Under the pieces are notes generated by a model, which saw only the letters and a program-made list of their open reading frames with translations, did no database searches and was not told the DNA's origin. DNA of 64,000 nucleotides. Origin: an uncultured Hymenobacter sp. (GTDB lineage: Bacteria > Bacteroidota > Bacteroidia > Cytophagales > Hymenobacteraceae). Position 1 is the first letter of the stretch. Each line of letters starts with the position of its first letter. Where the stretch lies: contig CAJYPK010000006.1 in NCBI GenBank assembly GCA_913776615.1, positions 124,001 to 188,000 of the forward strand, in the 5' to 3' direction. A program made the translations under genes and the position numbers. Positions 34,052 through 42,408 of this stretch are shown here, piece after piece.

Positions 34052-34753
34052 ATGAAACCCGAAGACATTCACCTGCGCGACTGGCTGCGCATTTTGGTGG
34101 GCGAAGTCCCCGGCAGCTTCTACCTGGAGGCGCTGTTTCGCATTGTATTTATTTACCTGCTACTCATTGCCTCCATGCGCCTGATGGGTAACCGCATGGG
34201 CAAGCCTCTGACGCGCAACGAAATCATTGCGATGGTGTCGCTGGCCGCCGCCAACGGCGTGGCCCTGATGGCCGCCGACCGGGGCCTGCTGCCGGTGGTG
34301 CTCATCGCGGCCATCGTCATCGGCTATCAGCGCGGGATTGCGCGGTGGGCCTGCCGCAATGCCCGGTTTGAGCGCCTGGTGCTCGACGAGCTGAGCATCC
34401 TGGTCGAAGACGGCCGCGTGAATCTCGACAAGCTGGAGGAAGGCGTGCTGTGCCGCGACCAGCTATTTGCCAAGCTGCGCAAGGAAAGCGTGCGCAACCT
34501 GGGCCAGGTGCGCCGCGCCTACCAGGAAGCCAACGGAAATTTTTCGATTCTCACCTTCCCCGCGCAGGAGGCCCGGGCGGGCTTGTCCATCCTACCCACC
34601 TGCGACGCGGCGTTCCGGCAGGAGCAGACCCAGGCCGAGGGCCGATTTGCCTGCGGTAGCTGCGGGCACTTGCTGCACGGCGCCCACGTGCCCCAGGGGC
34701 GGTGCCCGCGCTGCGCGGCCCAGGAGTGGCAGCCGGCCGTGCTGGGCGCGTAG
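34052..34753 (+). CDS. DUF421 (YetF-like) membrane protein with C-terminal zinc ribbon, copy 2
   Basis: 233 residues from ATG 34052; the frame is open upstream inside copy 1 but the ATG aligns with copy 1's start (MKPEDIHLRDWLRILVGEVP). The same order of parts is present: three membrane spans (FRIVFIYLLLIASMRLMGNR, ITAMVSLAAANGVALM-like, VVLIAAIVIGYQRG), a cytoplasmic domain (LDKLEEGVLCRDQLFAKLRKES, LGQVRRAYQEANGNFSIL) and a CGSCGH...CPRCA zinc ribbon. It arose by tandem duplication with copy 1. It ends convergent to the HTTM gene. Confidence 0.88.
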   Translation: MKPEDIHLRDWLRILVGEVPGSFYLEALFRIVFIYLLLIASMRLMGNRMGKPLTRNEIIAMVSLAAANGVALMAADRGLLPVVLIAAIVIGYQRGIARWACRNARFERLVLDELSILVEDGRVNLDKLEEGVLCRDQLFAKLRKESVRNLGQVRRAYQEANGNFSILTFPAQEARAGLSILPTCDAAFRQEQTQAEGRFACGSCGHLLHGAHVPQGRCPRCAAQEWQPAVLGA

Positions 34754-34762
34754 CCGGGCGGG

Positions 34763-36074
34763 CTACTCCCCGGGGGCTGGGGCCAGCCAGGGGGCGGGGC
34801 GCAGCGCGGGCTGGTAGCGCAGCAGGTTGACGGTGGGCGCGATGAGCGGCCGGGCTGGCCGCCCGTTGAGCACCACCCGCGACTCGACGTACACCGCGCG
34901 CAGCGGGCGGCCCCGCGCCCGGTAGTCGGCGGCCAGCCAGTGGGCTACTTGCAGCAGGCAGTCGGGATGGTCGGCAAAGCGCCGCTGGGCGGGCGCGACT
35001 ACGGTGGCCAGGTCGGCGGTTTCCTCGCGGCCGTCGGCGGCCAGGCGCACCCGGAAACGGGCGGTGCTCTGCTTGGTGCGCAGCATCATGTGCCAGGCAA
35101 AGCGGTGGCCCTGCTCGGTCCAGTGCGTGGCCCCCGGGTACAGGAAGTGGCGCAGGGGCACCGCCAGCTGCACCACCGCGTAGGCGGCCAGCCCGGCCAG
35201 TACCCTCCCCTGCCCACCGCCGAAACCAGCGCCCCAACGCCCCCGGTAGCCGCCGCGGAAAACCGGGCTCAAAGAATAGGGCCGTCAGCAGCAGCGAAAA
35301 CCACGGGAACGTGCCCAACCCAAAAATGATAACGTTGCTGAGGTGAAATACCACGGCCGCCGCGTAGGCCCCGGGCCGCGTGCGCCGCCACAGCAGCAGC
35401 GGCACCACCAGCAAATCGAACAGCAAGCCCGCGTAGCTCAGCAGCCAGGGTAGCCAGGGCTGGGTGAGCAGCGGCCCTACCAGCCAGCGCCCGCCCTTCT
35501 GGCTCAGCCAGACGGCCAGCGGGCGGGCGGTCAGCCAGTCGGCATCGAGCTTGGCGAGCCCGGCAAAAAAGTAAACGACGGCCAGCTGGCCCAGCAGCAG
35601 GCAGCGCGTCCAGGCGGGCACGGCGGTGGCCGCCGCCACGCGGCCGGCCCGCACGTCGAGCGAGGCGGCCCGGTGGGCCGGCAGTACCAGTAGCAAGCCC
35701 GCCACGAGGCAGTATAAATAGTGATGGTTGATGTAGCTAGTGGTATCGCGCAGCAGCAGCCCCCAGCACCCCAGCCACAGCAGGGCCGCCGCCACCCGGT
35801 AGTGCCAGCCCGCTGCCACCGCCAGCCCCGCCCCCACCACGGCCGCGTATAGCCCGTACAGCACCGGGCCGGGCAGATTGGGCAGCGGGGCCAGCAAATA
35901 CGTAAAGTGGTGCCGCGCTGCCAGGTACTGCTGCGGCTGGCCCAGCGCTACCGCCCCGGCGTGTTCCGTGGCAATGAGCAGCCCCGCTCCCACCCGCAGC
36001 CAGACCAGCCAGGCCAGGTCAATGGGCTGGAAGAGAGCAGCTCGCAGGCGAGAAAGCTTGTGCACACGTAGCAT
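34763..36074 (-). pseudogene. HTTM-domain (vitamin K-dependent carboxylase-like) membrane protein, frameshifted
   Basis: From ATG 36074 the frame encodes a multi-span membrane protein with HTTM landmarks: FQPIDLAWLVWLRVGAGLLI, TSYINHHYLYCLVAGLLLVLP, LLGQLAVVYFFAGLAKLDADWL and FHLSNVIIFGLGTFPWFSLLLTALFFEP. The family's next conserved block (AVVQLAVPLRHFLYPG, then HRFAWHMMLRTK) lies in another frame from about 35218 down to 34763. The switch falls in a G-run (GGGGAGGG on the coding strand, about 35203-35215) and is explained by one missing base. A sequencing error is as likely as a real mutation. Intact, the protein would be about 436 residues. Such proteins are integral membrane homologues of gamma-glutamyl carboxylase with unknown bacterial substrates. 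Confidence 0.8.
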
Positions 36075-36118
36075 GTGTTGAAGCAGTTATTAACGCAGCA
36101 GCATTCTTCAGCGCAACG

Positions 36119-37249
36119 CTACTCCGCCTCCAGCTCCGCCATAATAACTACCTCGCCCCGCCCGGCGGCCGGCGGCGCGGCGCTGGGCGAGGTAGAGAGC
36201 GGGGTCAGACTAGCAGGAGCGCCGACCAGCGCCCGGGACGGCCCTCCCTTACGCAGCGCGCCGATAGCCAACCCCAGGCCCGCCACCGCCGCCGCGGCCA
36301 GCAGCGGATGCTGCTGGATTTTCACGTAGAAGCTGCCCGAGCGAAACCACCCTTGGTGTGAGCCGCGCTCGTGCAAGCCATAGCCGGCTTTGTAGAGGGC
36401 GCTGGTTCGGGAATTACGCGAGGGGCGGTCGGGGTCAACCTGGCCGGGGATGGTCACGACTTCCATCAGCTTGTCCAGGAAGCGGGGGGCGGCGTCGCCC
36501 ACCATCTTGAGCACTTTCGCCTGCAAGCCCACGTACATGTCGCGCTTGGGGTGGGCGGCGGCGAAGAGAATAGCTTCGGCCACGGCCTCGGGCGGATACA
36601 CCATGCCGCGGTGGGCCACCTGGTGCTGGTAGTAGCTCTGGGCGTGCTCGTTGTAGGGCGTGTCGATGCGGCCGGGGTGAATGAGCGTGACCGACACCGG
36701 GGCTTTTTCCATTTCCAGCTCCATGCGCAGGGCGTCGGTCCAGCCGTGCAGCGCGTGCTTGGCGGTGCAGTAGGTGCTCTGCACGGGCGTGGCCCGGTCG
36801 CCGAAAAAGCTGCCAACGTTGATGAGCGCGCCCGCCGCGCCCCGGTGCCGAAAGTGCGCCACCGCCATGCGCGAGCCGTACACGGCCCCCCAGTACAAGG
36901 TGTCGAACATGCGCCGCATGTCGGCTATCGATACCTCCTCGCAACGCCCGAAAATGGAAACGCCCGCGTTGTTGACCCAGGTATCGAAGGTGCCAAACTC
37001 GGCAATGGCGGCCTCGGCCAATTGCCGCATGTCTTCTTCGCTACCTACGTCGGTGCGCACGGCCAGGGCCTGCCCACCCTGGCTGCGAATTTCCTGGGCC
37101 AGCTGCTGAATGGCTTCCTCGTTGCGGGCAGCCAGCACGAGGCGGGCACCGGCGCGGGCGGCCATACGGGCCGTCACGAGCCCGATGCCACTGCTGGCAC
37201 CGGTTATTACTACCACCTGCCGGGCCAGCGGCTTGAGCGTAATTTCCAT
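36119..37249 (-). CDS. Short-chain dehydrogenase/reductase with C-terminal extension
   Basis: 376 residues from ATG 37249. The Rossmann domain has the NAD(P) motif TGASSGIG (16-23), NNAGVSIFG, and catalytic Tyr160 and Lys164 in STYCTAKHALHG, with the usual Ser about 13 residues earlier (NVGSFFG). Residues 1-260 are a classical SDR. The last 110 residues are an added tail with a hydrophobic stretch (LLAAAAVAGLGLAIGAL) and a Ser/Pro/Ala-rich end, perhaps a membrane tether. Substrate unknown. On the opposite strand from the DUF421 genes and without clear operon partners. Confidence 0.92.
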   Translation of the reverse strand: MEITLKPLARQVVVITGASSGIGLVTARMAARAGARLVLAARNEEAIQQLAQEIRSQGGQALAVRTDVGSEEDMRQLAEAAIAEFGTFDTWVNNAGVSIFGRCEEVSIADMRRMFDTLYWGAVYGSRMAVAHFRHRGAAGALINVGSFFGDRATPVQSTYCTAKHALHGWTDALRMELEMEKAPVSVTLIHPGRIDTPYNEHAQSYYQHQVAHRGMVYPPEAVAEAILFAAAHPKRDMYVGLQAKVLKMVGDAAPRFLDKLMEVVTIPGQVDPDRPSRNSRTSALYKAGYGLHERGSHQGWFRSGSFYVKIQQHPLLAAAAVAGLGLAIGALRKGGPSRALVGAPASLTPLSTSPSAAPPAAGRGEVVIMAELEAE

Positions 37250-37385
37250 AAAAGGGAGCATAAAGAGAGAGTGAATACCTCTTTTTATACGCCGTGGCGG
37301 AAAGCTAAAAACACGGTTTCAAGTAGTACAAAATACCTAAAAAGCCCTCGTTAGCAGCTTTAAGCCGGTGGTAGTTGACGCAACA

Positions 37386-38291
37386 CTAGACCTCCGGCTG
37401 CCACTGGCTACCCAGTAGGCGGCAGGCGCGGGCGGCACTACCCTCGCGCAGCACCCAGTTGCCGGGCTGGCCCAGCCAGCGCAGGCGGCCGTCGGCCGCG
37501 GCCTGGCAGGCAATATCGAGCGAGTGCACGTCGATGGTATCGGTGTCGGGCGTTATGCGGTTCACGCGCAGATGCTCCACGTAGTCGAGCGTGAGCTGGC
37601 CGCGGTCGAGGCAGCTGGGGTGCAGGGCCAGGTTGTGGGCCGGCGACTGCATGGCGGCCGAGGGATAGAGCAGGCCATCGAAGGCGCTGCCCAGCCGGCA
37701 GGCCTCGGCAATGGCAATGGCAATGGAAAGGCGGTAGTGGTGCCGGTTATCGTCGCCCACCGTTCTGGTAAATGCGTTGGTAAGGAACGTAGCTACGCGG
37801 CGGGTAGGGTCGGGCAGTTGGGCCAGGGCCCGGCGCAGGGCCTGGTCGCGGTCGGTATGCGGGTCGTCGGCACAAATGTCGGCGTAGCCAAAGCTGAGGA
37901 TGCGCAGCGGCTGCCGGGTGCGCCAGCGGCTGATGATGATGCGGTCGCCAGGCTGCACGCGGGCCTCAAAAAACGGGGGGTGCCAAGTAGCGCTGCAATA
38001 AAACAGCGGCTGGCCGGCCCGATTGGCACGCTGGTTGGCCAGCACCCGCTCGGCGGGCGGGTACGACACGTCGGCCAGGCGCAGGGGCAGCTCCTCGCTC
38101 GGAATGCCCCGGTAGAGCAGCAGCCCGGGCGCAAACTCCAGGCAGCGCAGCGGCTGACCTTGCAGCAGCGCCCGCACCCGCTCGGTGAGGTCTTCGATGG
38201 AGTGCCGCCGCAAATCGAGGTGCCGCAGCGAGGCCAGCTGGTGCTGCACCGAGGCAGCCGCGGGGGGTAGGTCGGGCGGGCAGTCGTTCAT
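37386..38291 (-). CDS. RES-domain-like protein
   Basis: 301 residues from ATG 38291; the frame continues upstream but that part is Pro/Ala-rich and reads over a noncoding zone. The core resembles the RES (NAD+-degrading) domain: LLLYRGIPSEELPLRLADVSYPP, then RANRAGQPLFYCSATWHPPFFEA, keeping the spaced Arg, Tyr, Ser and Glu positions. Residues about 160-260 contain HHYRLSIAIAIAEAC and FDGLLYPSAAM, also usual in this group (GLVYPS-type motif). RES toxins are commonly paired with a small antitoxin; no partner is seen beside this gene, so a housekeeping relative is possible. Confidence 0.6.
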   Translation of the reverse strand: MNDCPPDLPPAAASVQHQLASLRHLDLRRHSIEDLTERVRALLQGQPLRCLEFAPGLLLYRGIPSEELPLRLADVSYPPAERVLANQRANRAGQPLFYCSATWHPPFFEARVQPGDRIIISRWRTRQPLRILSFGYADICADDPHTDRDQALRRALAQLPDPTRRVATFLTNAFTRTVGDDNRHHYRLSIAIAIAEACRLGSAFDGLLYPSAAMQSPAHNLALHPSCLDRGQLTLDYVEHLRVNRITPDTDTIDVHSLDIACQAAADGRLRWLGQPGNWVLREGSAARACRLLGSQWQPEV

Positions 38292-38620
38292 TAGCGGGCA
38301 ATGCGGAAGGCCTTGGCTATCCGCTCGCAGCCTGGTGGCGGGTGTTTTTCCGCTTGCCGCAGGCCCAGAATGGTAGCCAAGCTTTTGCTGCTTACGCCCG
38401 GCCCAGGACGGCGTTACCCCACCCGCTGCGCCGCCAAGCAGGGCCAGCCACCGGCAACCCGCTGCGCTTGCCGGTGGCGCTAAAGCCGTTGCCAGCCGTA
38501 ACCGGCACCCTGCCAGCTCGCCAACTACTCGAAATACGTAGGCACTTTTACGCAGTATACCCGGCAAAAATCAGCGTTTTCCAATTGTTCTTACTTTCAT
38601 CAGCCGGGAGCTATAGCTTC

Positions 38621-38657
38621 ACTGGCGCGAGTTACGCTGCGCTAAACTCGCGCCAGT
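38621..38657. repeat. Palindromic repeat, GGCGCGAGTTACGCTGCGCTAAACTCGCGCC family
   Basis: ACTGGCGCGAGTT pairs with AACTCGCGCCAGT around the loop ACGCTGCGCTA. Nearly the same sequence occurs inverted at 44142-44172 and in looser form at 24826 and 44308. Confidence 0.85.
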
Positions 38658-38707
38658 AACGGCCAGTAACGCGTCTGTAGAGCCCCTCTGATAAAGCGAT
38701 ACCAACT

Positions 38708-38744
38708 AAAAAGGCCGTCGTGCGGCACTACGCACGACGGCCTT
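38708..38744 (-). terminator. Rho-independent terminator of the arabinan operon
   Basis: A 14-bp perfect stem (AAGGCCGTCGTGCG, 38711-38724, with 38731-38744) and 6-base loop. On the minus strand the stem is followed by TTTTT, 25 bases past the GH51 stop. Confidence 0.88.
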
Positions 38745-38768
38745 CCGACAGGCGGATGCCTAGCTCAT

Positions 38769-40826
38769 TTATTTCTTCGCAGCTACCCGCAACACCGTGA
38801 AGGAATTGGGGGCCAGCGTGTACGTCAGCGTATTGCCTTTTACGGCGAAGGTCGATTCCTGGGGGGCGAGCTTCCGGGGCTCTTGCAGGCTGTTCTGGGT
38901 TTGCAGGTCGTCGCTGGCCATGGTTTGGGCGCGGCCGGTTTTGCCCAGGCCCTTGGCCCCGGCCAGGTTGATGCTCACGGGGCGGGGGCTGCCGGAGTAG
39001 TTGACCAGCTTCACCACCACCTCGCCGGTGGGCGCGTCGGCCACGGCGCTGGCGAAGAGGTTGTCGGTACCGTTTTTGGCCCCGGCGGGCATGGTGACGG
39101 GCAGGACGCTGGTGCCTTTGTTCAGCGCGTACATTTTCTGCACGTAGTAGCTGGGCGAGCCGTAGGAGTTGAGGTTGTCAAACCAGATCATGTCGGGCGT
39201 CCACTGCCAGGCATCGACGTGGGCGAAGAGCGGGGCGTAGCTGGCCATGCCCACCACGTCGGCGTTGCGCTCCAGGCCGGTCATGAAGGCCGCTTCCGAA
39301 ATAGCGCAGTCCCAGGTGTTCTTGTTGCTGGGGCTGGCAATGGCCACGCTCTGGGCGGCGTACTCGCCGGCGAAGATTTTGGGGCCGGTGCGGGCGTACT
39401 TGTCGTAGCGGCCCACGTTCTGGCGGAACCACTCGGGCTTGGCGTAGTAGTGCTCGTCTACGTACTCGGCCTTGAGCTCGCCGAGGCGCTTGCTGGCCTT
39501 GTCGAAGAGCTCACCGTCGGGGCTGGGGCCGGCGCTGCTCACGAGGTCGATGCTGGGGTACTTGGCCTTCACGGCCTTGGCGAAGGGCTCGTAGCGCTCC
39601 AGGTACTGCGGCCCCCACTGCTCGTTGCCCACGCCGATCATTTTGAGGTTGAAGGGCGCGGGGTGACCCATCGCCACGCGCTTGGCCCCCCAGGGCGAGG
39701 TCGCCGGGCCGTTGGCAAACTCGATGAGGTCGAGCGCGTCCTGAATAAAGATGTCCAGCGAGGGGTCGCCGGTGCCGGGCGCGGCGGCCGGCGCGTTGGG
39801 ACCGCCCTTGGTGCTGGCGCTGCCCATCGGGGCCAGCTCGCCCGAGTTGAACTGGCAGGCCATGCCCACGTTGAGAATGGGCAGCGGCTCGGCCCCGATG
39901 TCTTCGGCCAGCTGGAAATACTCAAAGAAGCCCAGCCCGAACGACTGGTAGTAGTCGGGCGTGGAGCGGTGCCCGAACTCCATGTTCCAGCGGTTGATGA
40001 GCGGCTGGCGGCTGGCCACGTCGCCGATGGTTTCCTTCCACTGGTAGCGCTCCGAGAGGGTGCGGCCCTCCACGATGCAGCCGCCGGGGAAGCGCAGGAA
40101 GCCTGGCTTCATGTCCTTGAGCAGCTGCACGAGGTCGGTGCGCAGGCCGTTGGGGCGCTTGTTCCAGGTGTCCTGCGGGAAAAGCGAAATCACGTCGAGG
40201 TCTACCGTGCCCTGGCCGTTCACCACCAGCTTGAGGTGGGCCTTGGCCTGGGTGGCGCTGGGCGTGAGCACGGCGGTGTACTTCTGCCAGCCCTCGCCGA
40301 AGCCCGTGACCGGGGCCTGGGCCAGCACCTCGCCCTTCTCCCCCACCAGCACCGCCGTGAGGCCGGCAATGCTGCCCGGGCCGCGCCGGGCGTAGAGCGA
40401 GAGGTTGTAGCTCGCGCCGGCCTTCACGCCCATGCCCCGGAAGCCCTCGTTCTGGATTCCGGCCTCGCCACCGGCGCTGGCGCGGGTGGTCAGGCGCAGG
40501 TAGTGGCTGTTGGTGGGGCTGATGCCCTGCTCGTTGCGCACGGCGTAGGCGTCGAGGTTGGCGCCGCCTTGCAGGGCCTTCCAGCCGATGAGGCCGGGGT
40601 TGATTTCAAACGACTTGTTCTTGACCAGCTCGGGGTACAGGCCGCCGTCGGCCGCGAAGTTGATGTCTTCGAAAAACAGGCCGTACATGTTCTTGTTGAC
40701 GGCCGCGCCGGGCTTGTTGACTTGCACGGTGAGCGTGGCCGGGGCGGCCGACTGGGCGCCGGCGGCCAGCGGGCCGAGCAGCGCGAGGCCGGTGGCCAGG
40801 GCGGGGAAACGGGAAATAGCAAGCAT
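38769..40826 (-). CDS. GH51 alpha-L-arabinofuranosidase with inserted carbohydrate-binding-like domain
   Basis: 685 residues from ATG 40826. Signal peptide 1-24 (AAGAQS). The barrel starts KNMYGLFFEDINFAADGGLYPELV. Catalytic acid/base Glu402 lies in GVGNEQWGPQY and nucleophile Glu488 in FAGEYAAQ. Residues about 95-215 form a beta-sandwich of the CBM4_9 type (YNLSLYARRG, GEGWQKYTAVLTP, KLVVNGQGTVDLDVISLFP) inserted before LLKDMKPGFLRFPGG. The C-terminal beta domain ends in SFTVLRVAAKK. The enzyme releases terminal alpha-L-arabinofuranose from arabinan and arabinoxylan fragments, in the periplasm. Last gene of the leftward arabinan operon, before the terminator at 38708. Confidence 0.96.
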   Translation of the reverse strand: MLAISRFPALATGLALLGPLAAGAQSAAPATLTVQVNKPGAAVNKNMYGLFFEDINFAADGGLYPELVKNKSFEINPGLIGWKALQGGANLDAYAVRNEQGISPTNSHYLRLTTRASAGGEAGIQNEGFRGMGVKAGASYNLSLYARRGPGSIAGLTAVLVGEKGEVLAQAPVTGFGEGWQKYTAVLTPSATQAKAHLKLVVNGQGTVDLDVISLFPQDTWNKRPNGLRTDLVQLLKDMKPGFLRFPGGCIVEGRTLSERYQWKETIGDVASRQPLINRWNMEFGHRSTPDYYQSFGLGFFEYFQLAEDIGAEPLPILNVGMACQFNSGELAPMGSASTKGGPNAPAAAPGTGDPSLDIFIQDALDLIEFANGPATSPWGAKRVAMGHPAPFNLKMIGVGNEQWGPQYLERYEPFAKAVKAKYPSIDLVSSAGPSPDGELFDKASKRLGELKAEYVDEHYYAKPEWFRQNVGRYDKYARTGPKIFAGEYAAQSVAIASPSNKNTWDCAISEAAFMTGLERNADVVGMASYAPLFAHVDAWQWTPDMIWFDNLNSYGSPSYYVQKMYALNKGTSVLPVTMPAGAKNGTDNLFASAVADAPTGEVVVKLVNYSGSPRPVSINLAGAKGLGKTGRAQTMASDDLQTQNSLQEPRKLAPQESTFAVKGNTLTYTLAPNSFTVLRVAAKK

Positions 40827-40885
40827 AGGTAAGTAGCTGACTGGGTGGGAAAACGGCACGGGTGCCCGGCGCCCGCGGGGCGCAC

Positions 40886-42379
40886 TTATTTGTCGGTTTT
40901 AGAATCGGAAAAGGTATTGAAGGAGTGGGCGGGCAGCGTCGCGGTCAGGGAGCGCCCGCCGAGCTGCACGGTCACGCGTTGGGGCGTTTCGCCGAAATTG
41001 CCCGCCAGCACGAGGTAGCGGCCCGGGGCCGGGGCGGCTACCAGCACCGGCAGCTTGTCGTCCTGGCCCGCGTGGTACGCCACGATGGTCGTTCCCGCCC
41101 CAATAAAGTGGCTGAAGTGCTTGGTGGCGTAATATTCGGGCGTGTAGGTCACGGTTTTGGTCTTCGAATCGACCCGCAGCAGGGCGTTCTGCTTCCAGCC
41201 CCAGGGGCTCACGCCCTCGTCGGCCAGGATGGCGTTCCAGAAGGTGTATTCCTCGCAGCCGTTGCCCAGGTAGCTGGTCATCAGACTGAACGTGTGCTCG
41301 GCAGCCTTCCAGTCGAACGAGCCCCAGCCGCACTCGCTTTCCGACTGCATGTAGCGGTACTGCGGGTACTTGGCCCGCAGCCGGGGCAAAATCTGCCCGC
41401 CCTCCCACTGCAAGCCCAAACCCTTGATGGTCTGCGGCATGCGGGCATCAGCCAGCACTTGGTCAATCGCCTCGTAGCGATTGGTGTTGATGGTACCCAG
41501 GTAGAGGTCTACCTCGGGATGCTGGGCGTGCAGGGCGGGGGCCAGGTACTCGGTATTGAAGCGAATGATGCCCGGCACCGTCCAGGCGCAGCCCGGGTAG
41601 GGCGTGTAGCTCCAGGCCTCGTTCTGAAACATCGCCATCGTGATGGGAATGCCCTGCTCCTTATAGGCGGCGATAAATTTGCAGAAGTAATCGGCGTAGG
41701 CTTGCAGGTAGCGCGGATCCTGCACCAGGTAGTCGTTGACCGCCAGCCGGGCCGGAAAAACCTTGTCGTCCTTGGCGGTCGCGCCCTCGTACAGCGCCAC
41801 GTCGGCAGCGGGGGCGAGCTGATTGTACTTGGCATCGCTGCGCACCGCGTAGTGGTCGTTGATTTTCATCCACGACGGCGGCGACCAGGGCGAAATCCAG
41901 AACGTCAGGTGGGGATTGTGCCGTTGCGCGGCTTTGATGTACGGAATCAGCGTCGTTTTATCGTGGTCGATGGAGAAGTGCCGGAGCTGAAAATCGCCGG
42001 CTACCTCATCGCAGCTGTACCAGCCGCGGGCGTAGTCGTTGGCGTTCATCGGGAAGCGCCCCCGGGAGAAGCGCAAGTCGCCGCCGGGCTTGAACAGCTG
42101 ACTTAACACGGTTTCCTGCTGGGCCGCCGGCAGCAGCTGCAACGCCTCCCATCCCAACTCATTAAAGCAGGTACCCCAGCTCTTAAACGTGGTAATCGCC
42201 TCGTCGCCCCGCACCGCGAGCAGGGGCGCGCCGGGAGCTGTTTTTTGCAGGCTTACCTTCGCCCGCTGCCACGGGTGGCCCTCCGTGCTGCTGGTCCAGG
42301 TATAGGATTGTGCCTCAGCGCCCAGGGCACTCAGCAGCAAGCCGGTCGCCAGGGCCGAAAAGCAAGGACTAATACGCAT
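40886..42379 (-). CDS. GH30-family glycosidase
   Basis: 497 residues from ATG 42379; upstream codons in frame overlap the transporter gene and are not used. Signal peptide 1-23 (GAEAQS). The barrel reads FKSWGTCFNELGWEALQLLP at the start, then LTFWISPWSPPSWMK. Acid/base Glu254 is in MFQNEAW and nucleophile Glu347 in MQSESECGWG. The C-terminal part is the GH30 beta-sandwich (FSHFIGAG, YLVLAGNFGETP, LPAHSFNTF). Known GH30 activities include beta-xylosidase, beta-glucosidase, endo-xylanase and beta-galactanase or fucosidase types; the arabinan setting suggests a side-chain or arabinogalactan linkage, but this is inference. The start is 29 bases from the symporter stop, in the same operon. Confidence 0.9.
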   Translation of the reverse strand: MRISPCFSALATGLLLSALGAEAQSYTWTSSTEGHPWQRAKVSLQKTAPGAPLLAVRGDEAITTFKSWGTCFNELGWEALQLLPAAQQETVLSQLFKPGGDLRFSRGRFPMNANDYARGWYSCDEVAGDFQLRHFSIDHDKTTLIPYIKAAQRHNPHLTFWISPWSPPSWMKINDHYAVRSDAKYNQLAPAADVALYEGATAKDDKVFPARLAVNDYLVQDPRYLQAYADYFCKFIAAYKEQGIPITMAMFQNEAWSYTPYPGCAWTVPGIIRFNTEYLAPALHAQHPEVDLYLGTINTNRYEAIDQVLADARMPQTIKGLGLQWEGGQILPRLRAKYPQYRYMQSESECGWGSFDWKAAEHTFSLMTSYLGNGCEEYTFWNAILADEGVSPWGWKQNALLRVDSKTKTVTYTPEYYATKHFSHFIGAGTTIVAYHAGQDDKLPVLVAAPAPGRYLVLAGNFGETPQRVTVQLGGRSLTATLPAHSFNTFSDSKTDK

Positions 42380-42408
42380 ACGTAGTCGACGAAAACGAAC
42401 GAGAAATC

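Larger units (their letters stand above)
38292..38768. other. 477-base intergenic region with repeat and terminator
   Basis: Lies between the RES-like gene and the end of the arabinan operon. It holds the palindromic repeat at 38621-38657 and the terminator at 38708-38744. The rest (38292-38600) has open frames of poor quality; I see no supported gene. Confidence 0.6.

Noticed and set aside
34551..34762. Continuation of the first HTTM frame past the frameshift
   Set aside because: After about 35215 the frame yields Arg/Pro/Gly-rich sequence, while the family motifs continue in the other frame; the tail also overlaps the DUF421 gene.
38883..40832. 649-codon frame antisense to GH51
   Set aside because: GH51 is unmistakable on the minus strand; the antisense frame has no recognisable motif.
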